From Reticulascus tulasneorum (lineage: Eukaryota > Ascomycota > Sordariomycetes > Glomerellales > Reticulascaceae), in the NCBI GenBank assembly GCA_001557505.1, contig LSAX01000007.1, positions 3,348,001 to 3,412,000 of the forward strand: DNA of 64,000 nt. Reading direction: 5' to 3'. Shown here in pieces: positions 1 through 12,546 of this stretch (within the stretch, counting starts at the first letter, position 1; each line of letters opens with the position of its first letter). Below the pieces are notes generated by a model. The model searched no databases. It was given only the letters and a program-made list of their open reading frames with translations, and was not told the origin of the DNA. The position numbers and the translations under genes were made by a program.

Positions 1-2308
1 GAAGTAGTGTTTGAGTAGATGCAGCGAGTTCGCGTCGGATTTGCCGTAATGTATTCCCTGGCTCCGTGTTAGTACCAGGCTGAGTATAGTTGACTTGTGC
101 GCTGCTGAACATTTCAGCAGTTAATAAGTACGAACCCCATTCCAAAAGTTGGCTCCTTGCTCGAGCGCAGTTTTCATGGTCTTTACGGCGGCCGGATATT
201 CGGTCGGCGACCATGGTCGCGTCAGGCCTAATGAGATGTTAGCCTCGCTCGACCTTGGCCGCAGTCATGAAAAGGACATCGCCCTTCTCATCTTCCTCAG
301 TGCGCGTCCTTACCCATCAAGCCATATCCAACCGGGCCTACAGCCTTCCCAGATACGTTGGTCGGAGTTAGAGATTGATCCATGTTGGAAGTTGAATGGG
401 ATACAAGATGAGAAAATATATGAGCGTGGAAGTATCAGACGAATGGATGATGTAGAGGTGTATAACACGCAAATAATTCGTCGTGTACGCCATTTCTTCT
501 AAATCGGACCAGCTTCCGGATGTTACTTATACGTTGTCCCGGAGTTACGGGCTCTTTACGGGCTCTCTGAAGAATATCACCATACACAACTATGTAGAGA
601 TATTCCATTCTGCAACAAACTGCGTCCCGATTCGCGTTGAACTAACTCCGCTAAAGGCGTATGCATCGCTTGAACGGGGGAGTTGGGACACTCTCGGCCC
701 TTCGTACGTTATCTCCGGGCCGGCCTTGAACCGTTCCTCCACGTTCGTGCAATTCTGAGCTCGACTCATCCCGGCTGAGATATCCGTGGTAACTTCGACA
801 TAATAAAGAAATAATCAGTTTCAGTCATAAGCCTAAACTTATCCAAGTTCAATAAATGTCGCGGCAAATGTCGAATCCGATGCGTCGTATCAAATCTTCT
901 GGAGCCGCAAAAGTGCTCTCCAACCGAGAGCTCCGGGGCGCTACATTGCCTATTGCTTATGTATGCATAATGATGTCCCATGTAGCAAGACTGTAACTTT
1001 AGGCCGCTGGTTTAATTCTATCTATCCGCCAACAGATATCAGCGTGGAGTCTTGAACGCAAGATGACACTCCCGCTCTTCTTCTGTCGGGTTCGCACAGA
1101 CGACAACATTCACCGAGATCGTCATGATTTTGGGCACCTCAAAAAGCCGTCCTGAGGGTGCTGGTTGTGAGGATATCCGAAAGGTCGACAAGACATCTCA
1201 TGATTCTGATAGGGACTCTGATTTTGACGATGAGTTGTCCTTCGCGATTCGAACACGTGCCGAGTTTAGGAAGTTAGACGTTCTGTCCTTTGAGGTCCGG
1301 CTTGTAATGAACCATATGACTCTCCTTCAAGTCTATAATATTCTTTGGTCAAACACAACTCGACCAGGTGTGTGCATATGCCGTGTTCTATCTACGAGGT
1401 GCTCAGCCAGTCCGCCTGTCATGATCCCGGGATACGCTAGACATGGCAATGACAGACATCATCGTGGCCCACAAACCAAAATAGTATCATGAGGGGCACG
1501 GTTCAATCAACTCGGCTTTAACGGGAATTGCTCTTTCCCATTCGGGTTTTCGTACTCATCGTCGCCGATCTTGGAAATGTTCTGAATATCGAATCTGTAA
1601 GCATCATAGCTTTCCTCAAACTCTTCTCTGCATATACTGCTATTGTGGAGAGTGGCATTGTTGGTAACCTTGGCCACCAAGTCATGCTGCGTAAATTTTA
1701 CCACAGGTGCTGCCTTACTTTATCGGTCCCCTATGGCGAAGCAGTCTGGGGCTGGTAGGAACCAACAAGATGGATTGCCTTACCAAACATTGGTATAAGC
1801 CTGCCTCGCTTAGCGCCAGCCCTTGCCGCGATTGACCGTCTTACGCTCACAACTTTTGATGAGGTAGAGGAGATCACTATTTCGGATGGACCATTTCCTA
1901 CTGCCTAGTTGGCGGGCGCTGAAGATCGACTTCGGCAGCTCGATACCGATCGGCCGTAGCCGTCGAAGGATCGCACGTCAGCAGGATATTGCGCCGCGCT
2001 TATGCAGACACTTAATCCCTCCGTACTGTACCTGATCCGTGCCAAGGGAAGTTTAAATAGAACCCTTGCATATATGCCTTATCCAATTTCCTTCATTGGT
2101 TATCCTTACCCTCCATTTCTGCACCTTACATGTTGATGCATTTCCCGGGAAATCAGATGTGAGTGGAGAAATGGGCATATGGTTGTTAAGTATCTTATGT
2201 GAAAAATTCTTGCCGCCTCTAGATAACTGCGACTTTCAAAACACGTTATAGCATCTAAGTATCCTATTTACAGAAGCGAGTGTATTCCAAATCTACCGTG
2301 CCCCTCGG
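1..2308. other. No supportable gene (left end)
   Basis: Only short open frames occur here. Two have protein-like composition but match no family I know: + strand 1124-1492 (acidic/charged in its middle part) and - strand 1507-1704 (rich in Asp, Glu and Asn). Neither has a convincing start, splice sites or known domain. They could be exons of an unrecognised gene or decayed remnants. Confidence 0.4.
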
Positions 2309-4421
2309 TCAGCCCAGGTTGGAGAGAATCAGAGTGTCGCCTGAGAGGGGCTGTCGTCGCCATAGCATGGGCTCGCCCACGTCGCTATAGCTGGCCACCT
2401 CCTCGACCAGACCCCAGGTTCCCGTTTCCGGATCTTTCCGCATGGATCGGAAGAGAATCCGCCTGCCTGCATCCTCGAAGATAAACTCCCTCCGGCAAAG
2501 ACGTCGCCACTGCTCATTCAGGTCTCCCTCCGTCGCGTTCTCTTTCTCGATCTCTTGGTTGTGGCGAGCGACGGCCACGAATGCCATGGTGTCCCAGAGT
2601 CCGTCACGACGAGTATACTGCTCGAGGATACGGATGGCGTCGTCTCGGACTGTTTCGTCTCTGCAGCTGACTGCCACAAGTGAAAGTTGCCATGTGAGCC
2701 CGCTGTTCAGGGAAAAGTGGTGGGCTGGAGTCGCAAACTCTTCCTCGAGCCCCCTGAGAAGAGTTTCGGCCAAGAGGTTGATCTCGCGGCATTTGTCTGT
2801 CAATGAAACCATGGCTTTAAAATCCGAATATTTAGGAAAACAATTGTATATGTACACGACCAGGTATTGTATGCGGAGGCTGAGGAATTGTATATACGTG
2901 TTCTTGTCCACGCTGGTATCTGTCATGGCCTTGTTGTAGATTGGCCGAAAGGCGTAATCCCATTTGCGAAGATGTTCCATGGAATCCTGGCAAAACTTGA
3001 CCAGCTCGGGGACTTGTTGCAGTGCTTGGAGTTTTCTCTCGATCTCGGCATCGTCCGTGACCTGGGTAAGTTTCAGATCTTCGGTCAGGCTGGCTAGAAG
3101 AGGGGCAAGCTGCGCAATATGCCGTTGGGCTATCACCCAATGGCTCGCGGCATGGTCGAGGTCATCAAATAGGGTAGGCATCTCTCCTGAGTTGGGTTCG
3201 GCTGTAGGGTAGATTGTCGAGTATGCAAATAAAGTCTCCATGAATTTCTGACCCCGGCGGCCAGCAAGGACGTCAGGCCCGGCCCGCGATTTGCGGCCGG
3301 AAGCCACGCGACTGCTGAGAACGGTCCGAGTCTGGATGCCAAGATGCCGAAAGGTTTCCATTACTTGCTCCATGACGGATTTGGGATCTGGGGCGATTGT
3401 CGGGAGGCGAGACTGGCCGTTGGGGGTCGCCAGTATTTCGTGCAGCAGGTTTAGGCCGTGGTCGATGTGCTTCAGAGCGGCGTCACGATCTCCACGAAGG
3501 GCCTCGAAGCAGATAAACAGCATAGACAATAACAAGGTATCTCGAAGGGAGTTTGAGTCGAGGGTGGCCTGGCCGTGCAGCCGGAGGGCGCGGCAGTAGT
3601 AGACTACTGCATTCCGGTAGTGTACCCCATGTACGAGTTTGGGGCATTCGGGTCTTGTAGGGAACTCTGATCGGGATGCGATTGCGAGTGACCTTGTGAG
3701 GGCCCCGATTCCCATTGCGGCGTATCGCAAAGTTGGACTGCTTCGAGTGAGCTGGGGCATTGTTGTCATCCACAGAGTGGAAGGGAACACACCACCGCCG
3801 AGGGATCCCCTCGCAAGGCCGTACCAATCATCAAAATATGTCTTTTGATATTCATCTGTAAAGTCAAGCGAGTTGAGGTTCGGCTCGACGTAGAGGTTAT
3901 TATCCTCGTACATGCCACTTCCGCTGGAGGAGCCCTGCATGTGATGTGCGTCGGGCGAGGCGCGACGAGTGCTGGAGGAGGCGGTTCTCTGTTGAGAAGA
4001 GTTTCTTTGCTGCGTAACGTAGCCATCGCAGAATCCCCGACTTTTGAGGCAGTTCATACAATACGGTTTCGATTCGTCACATTTGATGTGTCGTTTTCTT
4101 TGGTCTAAGGTTAGATGGGAGGGCACGATGCGAAGGGACAAAGTGGACTAAACCTACTTGCCTGCGCCTCTCGTGTCAGCTTTTTGGGGTGTTTTTGATA
4201 CCCGTGGAGTATTGAGCAGGGTATTATCAAATATACTTACAAGTGGCACATCCAGTACGGACCTTTGGGGTGCTGGTCCGCGTACGCCTCGTGCGGCTCG
4301 TACTGGAGCTGGGCTTGGCGTCGGAGTAGTCGGCACTCCATGGCTGCAGACTACGAGGCCAGAAGAGTGAGCAAATAATACGAACCCGGGGGGGGGACTT
4401 TCTGGGGCAGAGTAAAAACAT
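2309..4421 (-). CDS. Zn2Cys6 fungal transcription factor
   Basis: Predicted nuclear DNA-binding regulator with a Gal4-type binuclear zinc cluster. The cluster is split by an intron. Exon 1 ends at 4237 inside the codon after CATC, and exon 2 starts at 4097 and runs to 2309. Joining across the intron (4098-4236, donor GTATAT, acceptor AAAG) gives CATCKKRHIKC, then CDESKPYC, MNC and a final Cys. The spacing C-x2-C-x6-C-x6-C-x2-C-x6-C fits the family. A Ser-rich linker follows, then a long helical region of the fungal-specific activator type (Trp-Tyr near FDDWYGLA, repeated Leu/Ala helices). Length is about 657 residues if the ATG at 4421 is used. That start is tentative: it is the only in-frame Met upstream of the cluster, and a further 5' exon is possible. 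The target genes cannot be told from sequence. The flanking bZIP gene lies nearly 3 kb away on the other strand. Confidence 0.85.
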
Positions 4422-7365
4422 AAGTTAAAACAGAGGAAGGCTCACCTCGAGTAGTTCCCGCCCCCAGATGCAGAGTCGGCATCCTGGGGATGCTGGGGCT
4501 GAGAGCCGTGTCTGGAGGGATCCATGTGTGCGGTTCGAACACAAGAAATTTAGAGATGCTCCACTTTCGGGAAGGATTTAGCTGTTGCGTATGGTGCAAC
4601 TTGGAATGGCGGGTGAATCGTTCCAGAACAATATGGAAGAAGAAGGGTATGATGCAAAGAAGGGGAGATTAGTTGACGTTGTGTAACGCAAGGTAGTCAA
4701 ACCCGCCGTGCTTCTACTTGACCCAGGAAAGGGGGATCCGACCGTCGTAATAGCTGCGGAGTTCGGGAGAAGAATAAAAAGTTGCGGCGTCAAAGTAGAT
4801 GTGGTCTTGGTATAAGAGAATCAGGTTTTGGCTTGGTAATTGTGATCTGACTGCTCTACTGTAACTATCTGTCTCCTCATCCCCCCTCTCGCCATCGACG
4901 ATCTCCGGAATTATAACCAGAGATATCTGCTTCGGTAAACTGGTGCCTGGAATCTGGTTGTCGGAGTCTAAGGAGGAAATCAAGTTGGATTTCGCCGGTA
5001 GGGCGGCGGATGTGATGCGCACGATGCGACGGAGTGATCCTGCAGCCCTGCGCCATGAGAGACGGCACAGCAAGGGGGGGGGCCAGTGATGTGGGTGTGA
5101 AGAGCCATGTAGGGGGCGTACTAGTACGTATCGGGAGGATATGAGAACGAAACTGGCCAGGCAAATCGTGGATGGCAGCTGGGGGCGCGTCTGACTACCC
5201 TGGTCTTTCTTTTGGTGGGGATATGCAGTGTAATTGGGGATGAGTGCGAGAGCAGAGTGCGAGAGAGAGAGAGACTAAGCGCGGCAAGGTATCCACAGTC
5301 GGGACAATGGCAAGATTTCTCGGACACTTTCGCACAATAAAACGGCCAGTTTCACACGGGGAAGGGGGAATTGAATTGAATTGGATTGTGGGGTGGTGAT
5401 CCTCGCCATCACCACCCACCACCGTCATATCTGTCCGCCCAGGAGTGTGCCCCCAGGAACGGAGACGGAGCATAGTCATCAAAGGATCACCAGGTAGGTA
5501 GCACTATTTGAAAATATTGCTAGTGCCTAGCCTCGCCTGGCCGGAATGCCAGTGCTCCGGACTATATTGTACGGTACTTGCAGCGTATCTATTGAGGGTT
5601 GGGCGTGATAGTCACCAGAATAAAATTAGCGAGGCAAACTGGAAGAACAAGACAACGTAGAAGAAGCGGTGGGATTGGGTGCATGCGCGGGAATGTGTGC
5701 GGGAATAGAATCGAAATGGGGGATGGATGCGCCAACTGTCACATATGTATGGTATCCTCCGTATATGATCTGTACTCCTCCCGACATGTACATACAATAG
5801 TCATCCTACCTTGGCTTAGGTACTCTAAGGTACTTTGCGTTTGCCTGGGTGATCAGAAGTAGCGATGCCACAAACAAACACGCGCGCGCACATCGGCCCT
5901 ACAATGGCCGAGATTCGCTCAAAGCCAAATGCGGCTGACGCGGTTGAGAGCGATTCGAGAGCCCGATTATCCCACTACAGACAGTGAAGTTAAGGTATCT
6001 GTGTGCCCCCCTTCGCCCATGGCCGACCTGGCAAGGATGGGGGACTGATGATTTCACATCTTCCCGAACTGGCTGCGTGTAGTATTTCACCTCTCCAAGT
6101 AGAATCTGTTTCGATTGGTGGATGGGTTTTATTCTACACCCCTGGATGGACGTTTTGGGAAGTCGTGTTTGCCCAAACAACCATCCTCCAGATACCCTAT
6201 GCGGTTTTGCCCTTGGACTACCTAGTCACGCTAGTCTGGGTAGTAGGAGGAAATAGTACCATGTGTAATTCTGTCAAGATTTTGTTCAAGATTCCCGGGG
6301 GGGCCCCCGGATCCCCCCCCCCCCCCCCCGTTTCATTTTCTCCCGCCGTGCCCGCTCGCAAGCAAGCAATCAATCAAATCAATCAATCATTGATGAGAAA
6401 GGCCTTGACATGGTATCTGGCCTTGGGGGCCCTTGCGAGGAATGCCCATTCACTACCCAGTTACAAGGGGGCATTGAAGCCGTCCCGTGGTAGACTAATG
6501 CAGTCTTCGTAAATAATAAGGTAAGGATGCGATTTATGGATGAAAAACTCCAAAGCTTGGAAGGATTCCGGTGTCATCGCGTTACACAGGGGCCCCTCCT
6601 GTGCTTGCGCCATGTGGCAGGCGGATTTAGCGATAGGCAGCGGGAAACGGACCAATCGCCGCGCCGCGAGTCCCGCGCCAGGGTGGGACCCCCGCCGCAA
6701 AACACCCGCTGCGTGCTTTTTACAGGTCTCACTGGCCGTACCTTAGATAGGCGTTTCGGTGATAAGCCACCACTGTAACTACCTACCTAGGTAGTACAGC
6801 ACCGAAGCGGACTCATGCTTCAGTAGGTACCTAATTAAGGAGGAATGGATGCAGTGAGGTGGACTGAGGTAAGTTCAATTGCGGTGTAAAACTTAGCTGA
6901 GGTCCACGGGTGGATGAGGCCCACTAAATTACCCTGCGCTGGTCCACTCGCTGATTAGGTACTTACCTAGGTATGTACAGCCGGCGCAGTGATGAGCTGA
7001 GCTGGAGCGCACATTGAACGTAATCACGCGGATTCGGTTACTTCGTACCTGCCATGCTGTGGTGGAATGGAGCTGGATTATTGCCCCAATCCAGGGCTTG
7101 GAAAATCCTTCCAACTCCACCCCCGGTCCCCCGCGAACCCCGATACACCACGCTGCTCTTCTCTCTTCCCCCCCTTCTCCGTAACTCCAACCCATCACCG
7201 TCCTCCTCCACATCTCCACCGCCAGCCTCATCTGGTAGCATCATCATCATCATCACCAGACCCCGATTTAGACTACCCGCTGGCCTCATAGGGGAGGCCT
7301 GAACCACCCTGCAATCATGTCGTCCGCCTGCTGCACCACACAGTCCGTCCCCAGCCAAGCCGCCT
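4422..7365. other. Long divergent intergenic region, no gene seen
   Basis: About 2.9 kb between the divergent Zn2Cys6 and bZIP genes, so it presumably holds both promoters. Open frames are short or of unlikely composition. It contains low-complexity DNA: a GA run near 5258-5276, alternating CG near 5881-5890, a G/C homopolymer block near 6300, AATC repeats near 6366-6391, and palindromic ACCTAGGT motifs near 6784-6791 and 6967-6974. A CAT triplet run lies near 7220-7236. Confidence 0.5.
6296..6330. repeat. Homopolymer G then C tract
   Basis: A run of about eight G is followed by C runs of five and about seventeen, interrupted by GGAT. It is simple sequence in an intergenic region, prone to slippage and assembly error. 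It could extrude as a hairpin between the G and C blocks. Confidence 0.8.
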
Positions 7366-8180
7366 TTGGCCACTACGCACCCAGTCTCCTCTTCATCCCT
7401 CCTCTACCCGAATGATCTCATCTTCGCCCGCGAGACTGCCCACGAGGCGGCGGGTAGTCTCCCGGACGCTATCCTGTACCACCATTTCGGTGGTGGCGCC
7501 GCCGTCCCCGATCCCTTCCTCCAACACCACCAAGTAGACATCCCACTGGGCCACGGCCTGCTTCCTCTCCATCTTCCTCCGCATGGCGGCTCCTCCTCCG
7601 TCTTTCAAGAGGATGGAGGCTGCCTGATATGGGGGTCAGATCAGGCAACATCATATCTCGATAATTTCCAGTCTTTCGCTGATATTCCTATCGCTCAAGG
7701 TGATTACCAACTTCCCGTGCTGAGAAGCCGGACCGCTTCGTCAGCCAGTATTGACGTGCCACAGCAGCAGCATCATCATCATCTCCCTCACCCTACCTCA
7801 ACCATACCTCCGCCTATGCTTCGCATCCTCTCGCACCGGACCTATTTGCGGCATCCATCCCTTCTGGCGAGGCGTTTCCCGCGCCTGACCACGACCGCCA
7901 CCCTTCGGATCTGACAGCGCATCGATCCCCCAATTCCCTCTCGACTAGATCGCCTGGCAGTTTGAGAGGCGTTGACGGTTCCGCAATACACGTCAGGCGG
8001 CAGCGCAACACCATCGCTGCCCGTAAATACCGCCAGAAGAAGGTTGACCGGATTCAGGATCTCGAGAAGGCGTTGGACGAGGTGATTCGCGAGCGGGACG
8101 ACCTGCGAATCCGCCTGGCTCGTCAAGAAGCCGAGACATCTGCGCTCAGGAGTATGATGCGCCCGGGTTCCGGGATATGA
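7366..8180 (+). CDS. bZIP transcription factor
   Basis: Predicted nuclear leucine-zipper regulator. Two coding pieces are supported. The first open frame ends at 7699, an intron follows (7700-7764, donor GTGATT, acceptor CACAG), and the second exon is 7765-8180. Phase is kept across the junction. Exon 2 has a Ser/Pro-rich stretch, then the basic region (RRQRNTIAARKYRQKK, with the N-x7-R pattern NTIAARKYR) and heptad-spaced Leu/Ile (RIQDLEKALDEVI), ending in a short tail. Exon 1 is rich in His, Pro and Ser and could be an activation region. The oddity is the 5' end. The frame is open from just after a TGA at 7300 but has no ATG anywhere before the intron, and the obvious ATG at 7317 is in another frame. 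The true start may come from an upstream exon (for example a donor near 7213 spliced into 7343), or there may be a frameshift. The 7366 coordinate is therefore nominal. Confidence 0.75.
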
Positions 8181-9803
8181 CCAATTACATTCGTTAGCGA
8201 AGGCACATGATAGAGTTGTGAACATTCCAAAGGCTTTGTGTGGGTAGAGGTGTCAGGCGATGTCGGCTGTATTTTCAATCAGGACCCTACGGGCACTTGT
8301 TCTGAGTGGCATAGGTTGAAGTAATCCAATCGTGTCGGGAAGTTTGCTATCATCATGTTGCTCACGTTTGATCAAGTATCGATTGGTGTCTTGTTTCCTT
8401 ACCTTTTGCATCACTATCTCTCCCGGCCATGAGCTATCAGGGATGGTGGCAAAAACTCAATTAACCGACTCACTCACTAGCTGAGCAAGGGCTTCTTCGA
8501 GCTGCCGTTACCAGAGCTGCTCTTCTCTACATTACTCTCGCTTCTACGATCTCATTGCGATGTTTATATACATTTTGGAAATATCAATCCTCGGAATTGA
8601 TACTGGCCCCGCAAAGGTGAACTTTTGCATCAGACGTCCGGTTTGAGCAGCTAGGATCATGATGATGAAATTACTGGCAACTCTGTGTGTCCATTACAAC
8701 CCAACGTGAGTCACGTTGTATACAGGCTGAGCCAGAATGAATCATCCGCACTAGTACTCTTCCGACTCGTCTTGGCATTCCTTTTCTGCCATCTCATGCA
8801 GCTAATATATGCAGTGTGAGTCCAAGACGTATGCAATATGGGCCCAGGACCATGCCGATACTCCTTTGGTGAATATCCGCAAGAGTCGCGCTTTATCGCG
8901 GGTTTCCCTATACCTAGTAGACCATAGACCTCGTCAACTGTGCCCAAGGAGTTGGCTTTGGCGGGGCCATATGTACATCAGGTAAGGTAGGTAAGGTATG
9001 CTGTATGATAACCCACTCATAGAAGTACACGTTATCATGAGTATTCACCTCACATAGTACATATGTAGGTTGAACCACATCGAATGGACACTTCTCCGCC
9101 GCCCCGCATATATCCATAACAGGCGGGCGATTTGTACGACAACATCGCACCGAGACTGTCCTCCACACCCCGCAAATGTCCATAATGGGTGTTTTGAACC
9201 ACAAAATCGCATGTGCTTGAACCCTTAAACGCATTTTGTATCTAACCCGACCAACCTTACCATTACTGGGCACGGCTGGGATGCTGCTGATTTATACCAG
9301 CAAGGATCGCCTGCGGGCTCAGTGCCCACTGACATAACCATGGTTCTCGGCCTATCACGTTAGCTTCAAGTGTTTGCGACTCGGCGGGACTTTGTCTAAA
9401 CTACCAGGGCATCAGGAACTCTTAAGTTCATATCGTCAGGCATTAGTTAGGGCTAGGTTAGACAATAATTACATGTGACTTCACTAAGAATCCCATAGAC
9501 GCGGCGGGTACACATATGAAATGCCAAGTCGCATCCCACCTTTTAGCTGCATATCTTATCAGTTCTTCCAGGATCTGTGTAGAGAATGGACAAGGCTTCG
9601 TTGGGCCAGTGGCGTAAACTTGCCGCAGTCACAATCACTAAAACGTCCCCTAGCGCCGGGATCATCCATTTATTTGGCCTGGTCTGGTGGATCCGTGATC
9701 CGTGTTTATATGAATCTGCACATCTGGGCCGGTCCGACGATGCCAACCCGCCGTCTACAACCAACGCGGTCACATTGATCGCAGCAAGCGCTGCAGTTTT
9801 GAG
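8181..9803. other. Intergenic, no gene seen
   Basis: Contains 3' sequence of the bZIP gene, a short GGTAAGGTA repeat near 8981-8998, the degenerate tandem repeat listed separately, and presumably the promoter of the HET gene. No open frame here shows a recognisable domain. Confidence 0.45.
9071..9222. repeat. Degenerate tandem repeat, period about 62 bp
   Basis: Two adjacent units, 9071-9132 and 9134-9195, align over their length. Both contain ACATCG near the start and CCCCGCA followed by TCCATAA toward the end. A third partial unit begins near 9196 with GAACCACAAAATCGCA. Differences are mostly single substitutions. It is noncoding as far as I can see. Confidence 0.55.
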
Positions 9804-12083
9804 ATGACGGACGCCGTGCAGTCCACCTACCTCGACCTGATCAACCCCATTCCAGTGAGGACGAATCTCGCCAATGTCCGGTGGTCGGACGCGAGCCATG
9901 ATTGTGCTCTCTGCAGCCCCATCATTCCGGACCGTAAGAAGGGAGAGCGGGGGTTAATAAAGACCACATACGCGCACGTTGATGTCTTCCCAGACTTCCC
10001 AATTCTTCAAGCCTCGGCAAAATCTGGCTGTGCTCTCTGTCGCCTGCTCCGCAAGACGATCCGATCGTTATGGGCCGCGAGACCAATGGAGGAATGGGGC
10101 GTTGGCCCGCTCTCTGAGATGGAGGAGATGTGGGACCAGTTGCTGGCTGCACCTTGGGACCGGAAAGTCAAGATCCATCGTTTGAACTTTACCATCATGA
10201 CTTTCAAAGGTCTGGTGGATGCAAACCATTGCGATGCTGATGTTGTGACAGGCATGACTCTGGAGTTTGGCCCTGCTTCAACGGCCGTTGCAGACAACGG
10301 GGAGGTTCTCGCTGGGCCAATTGGCCAGATCATCAGCCTCAAGGTCTACGATTCACCCAGTCAGTTGAGCCCCTGCGCATATACAGGACGACGGACTGAC
10401 CAGGCAGTCTGAAGACATTCTCTCCCCCCACAAAGGTGCTAGGAGATACCTGCCAGCAGCTTCCACCTTGGACGCTAGGAACATCGCTATGATGGAAAAC
10501 TGGATCGACGATTGCAAGCTGAACCACTCCGAATGCCGCCATGTGCCAACTTTGTGGATGCCAACTCGTCTACTGGATGTTGGCAGCGCAGATGGTTCAC
10601 GGAACCCCCGTTTGGTGGTGACCAAGGTTGGCAACTATCAGGACACCAAGTACGCAGCTCTCAGCCATATGTGGGGAGACACATCTGTAAATCCTCCGCT
10701 CCGAACATTCTTGGCCAACTACGATGACATGATTGATGGCATTCCACTGTGGAGGCTGAACAGAAATTTCTATGATACCGTCGTAGTCTGCCGCGCTCTA
10801 GGCATTCGCTACGTGTGGATCGACTCGCTGTGCATCATCCAAGACTCCCACGATGATTGGCTGCACGAGGCAGCACTGATGCACATGGCCTACAGATATG
10901 CGGAGGTAACCCTGGTTGCGTGAGTACTTTCCAACATTATGGCGACTTTGCACCGTGTCCCGCTTGCTCATCCCTCAGCAGGACATCTGTGACCTCTTCC
11001 CACACAGGATATCTCCAGCGGGACCTCACGGCCGTTCCCGCGGCCAAAGTGGGGTATACACTAGATGGTGAAGACAGATACATGATAGTTTCCCCAAGGG
11101 ATGATTTTCAGACGGGAATTCGTCCGGGTGATGTGGACGATTCGACGTGGAACCAACGTGGCTGGACCATGCAAGAACGAGCGCTGTCTACGAGGCTCGT
11201 CCACTTTTGTCGGAACAAGCTCTATTTCGAGTGCCGTAGCTCACTCCAGTCCGAAGAGAACGAACCCGAGACCGGCGAATCACGGCCATTTGCCATGTGG
11301 CCAAGGCAGACGGTGCTCGATGGTAAGCGCAAGACGTTGTTTTTCTACGAGCAGTGGAAGAAATGCCTGATTCAGTACTGCCGGAGACAGTTGACGAGAG
11401 GCTCCGACAAGCTCATGGCCATTCGGAGCGTCGCAGAAGAGATGTCCACGGTCATTGAAGACAGCTACATCGCATTTGCCGGCGTGTGGAGTGGTGACAT
11501 CAGGAGCGAGATCTTGTGGTACGCGGAAAGTGGTCGAAAGAGCAAACCGTCGTTTTATCGAGCACCGAGCTGGTCTTGGGCATCCATCGATACCAGGATT
11601 AGCTTTGTCAAAGGAGACATTCAAGGGAAACTACCCATGACGTTGTCTGATCGAACATTCCGAATAGAGAGCGTCCAAGCGAGACACCCGACTTTACCTG
11701 CCGTCAACTACCTCGAAGTTGCTGGGTACTGCAGAATGCTGTCGGGGCTCGACCGAGTCGATGATCGGAATCACTGGACGGCCGCCACGCGGGGAGGCTT
11801 CCCGTGGGACCTGTTGGTGGAAGGCGAGGGCGGAAACAGCGCCAAGTTCGCCCATGGCTTGTTGGACATGGACGACACAGACAACGTTGTATCGTCTGGG
11901 CGGACTTTCTACTACCTTCATGTCGAAAACGAACACCACCCGTCCGGGTTGGTGTTGGCGCAAGACAACGCAACCGAGCTTTTCGAGCGGATCGGCGTGG
12001 CTACCATCTTTTGGTCTGCCGGGGAGCCGATTCTGGACCCGCCCTTCCAGCGGGACGATTACAGGAGCGTCATCATTATTTAA
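9804..12083 (+). CDS. HET-domain protein (heterokaryon incompatibility type)
   Basis: HET domains are found in fungal proteins that trigger cell death when unlike strains fuse. The N-terminal part (frame starting at ATG 9804) has the usual CxxC pairs (DCALC, CALCRLL). The core HET motifs lie in the next piece: YAALSHMWGD and YVWIDSLCIIQDSHDDW, then the MAYRYAEVTLVA segment. A clear intron follows (10920-10981, donor GTGAGT, acceptor GCAG), and the last exon 10982-12083 contains WTMQERALS and a typical C-terminal FERIGVATIF. Between the first two pieces the frame shifts by one. Either a 43 bp intron (10344-10386, donor GTCTAC, acceptor ACAG) restores phase, giving about 724 residues, or the gene carries a 1-bp indel near 10366-10386. 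The donor is weak, so a broken allele is possible. No NACHT or repeat domain is attached, so its recognition partner is unknown. Confidence 0.8.
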
Positions 12084-12546
12084 AGGCCCAATATTCCTTT
12101 CGGGCTGCAGCCAAGTTCATACTCTCACAGATGCATTGCAGGAATGTTGAGGCAAGGACCACAGAGAGTATATACCAGACTGCTAGACTAGCTAGTGTAC
12201 TACCTGAAGTCGAGTGACGGAATCCATTTCATCACATTACTCTTCTCTCACTTTGCATCTTGCGATGATTCATAAAGCGGCCCTCGGTAACTGCTCAGTA
12301 CTGCCTCTGTTCCTTTTGCACAGAAGAGCACAAACCTCATTCCATACCTGGAAATGTCCTCCGAGAATGAGTTGGAGCCCGTTGAACAGTGGTCAAAGTC
12401 TGCGGTTGGAGTTTCCGTGTAAAGATAAGCCCCCAAGTTGGGAGAAGGCCCGAACAGAACAATCGGGAGCTGTGGAAATAGCTTGGGATTCGAGCCGCAG
12501 CGGCCGGGCCAAGGACCTTGCCTTTGAACGAGCGGCGAGTAGACTA
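12084..12546. other. Short convergent intergenic region
   Basis: Lies between the 3' ends of the HET gene (+) and the unknown gene (-). Open frames on both strands run through it but have no recognisable motif. Nothing else seen. Confidence 0.4.

Noticed and set aside
4505..4535. GGTTCGAAC resembling a tRNA T-loop / B box
   Set aside because: No matching A box, anticodon stem or acceptor stem could be drawn around it.
6003..6512. A 169-codon + strand frame upstream of the bZIP gene
   Set aside because: It begins at GTG, crosses homopolymer C and AATC repeats, and has no domain or plausible splice structure.
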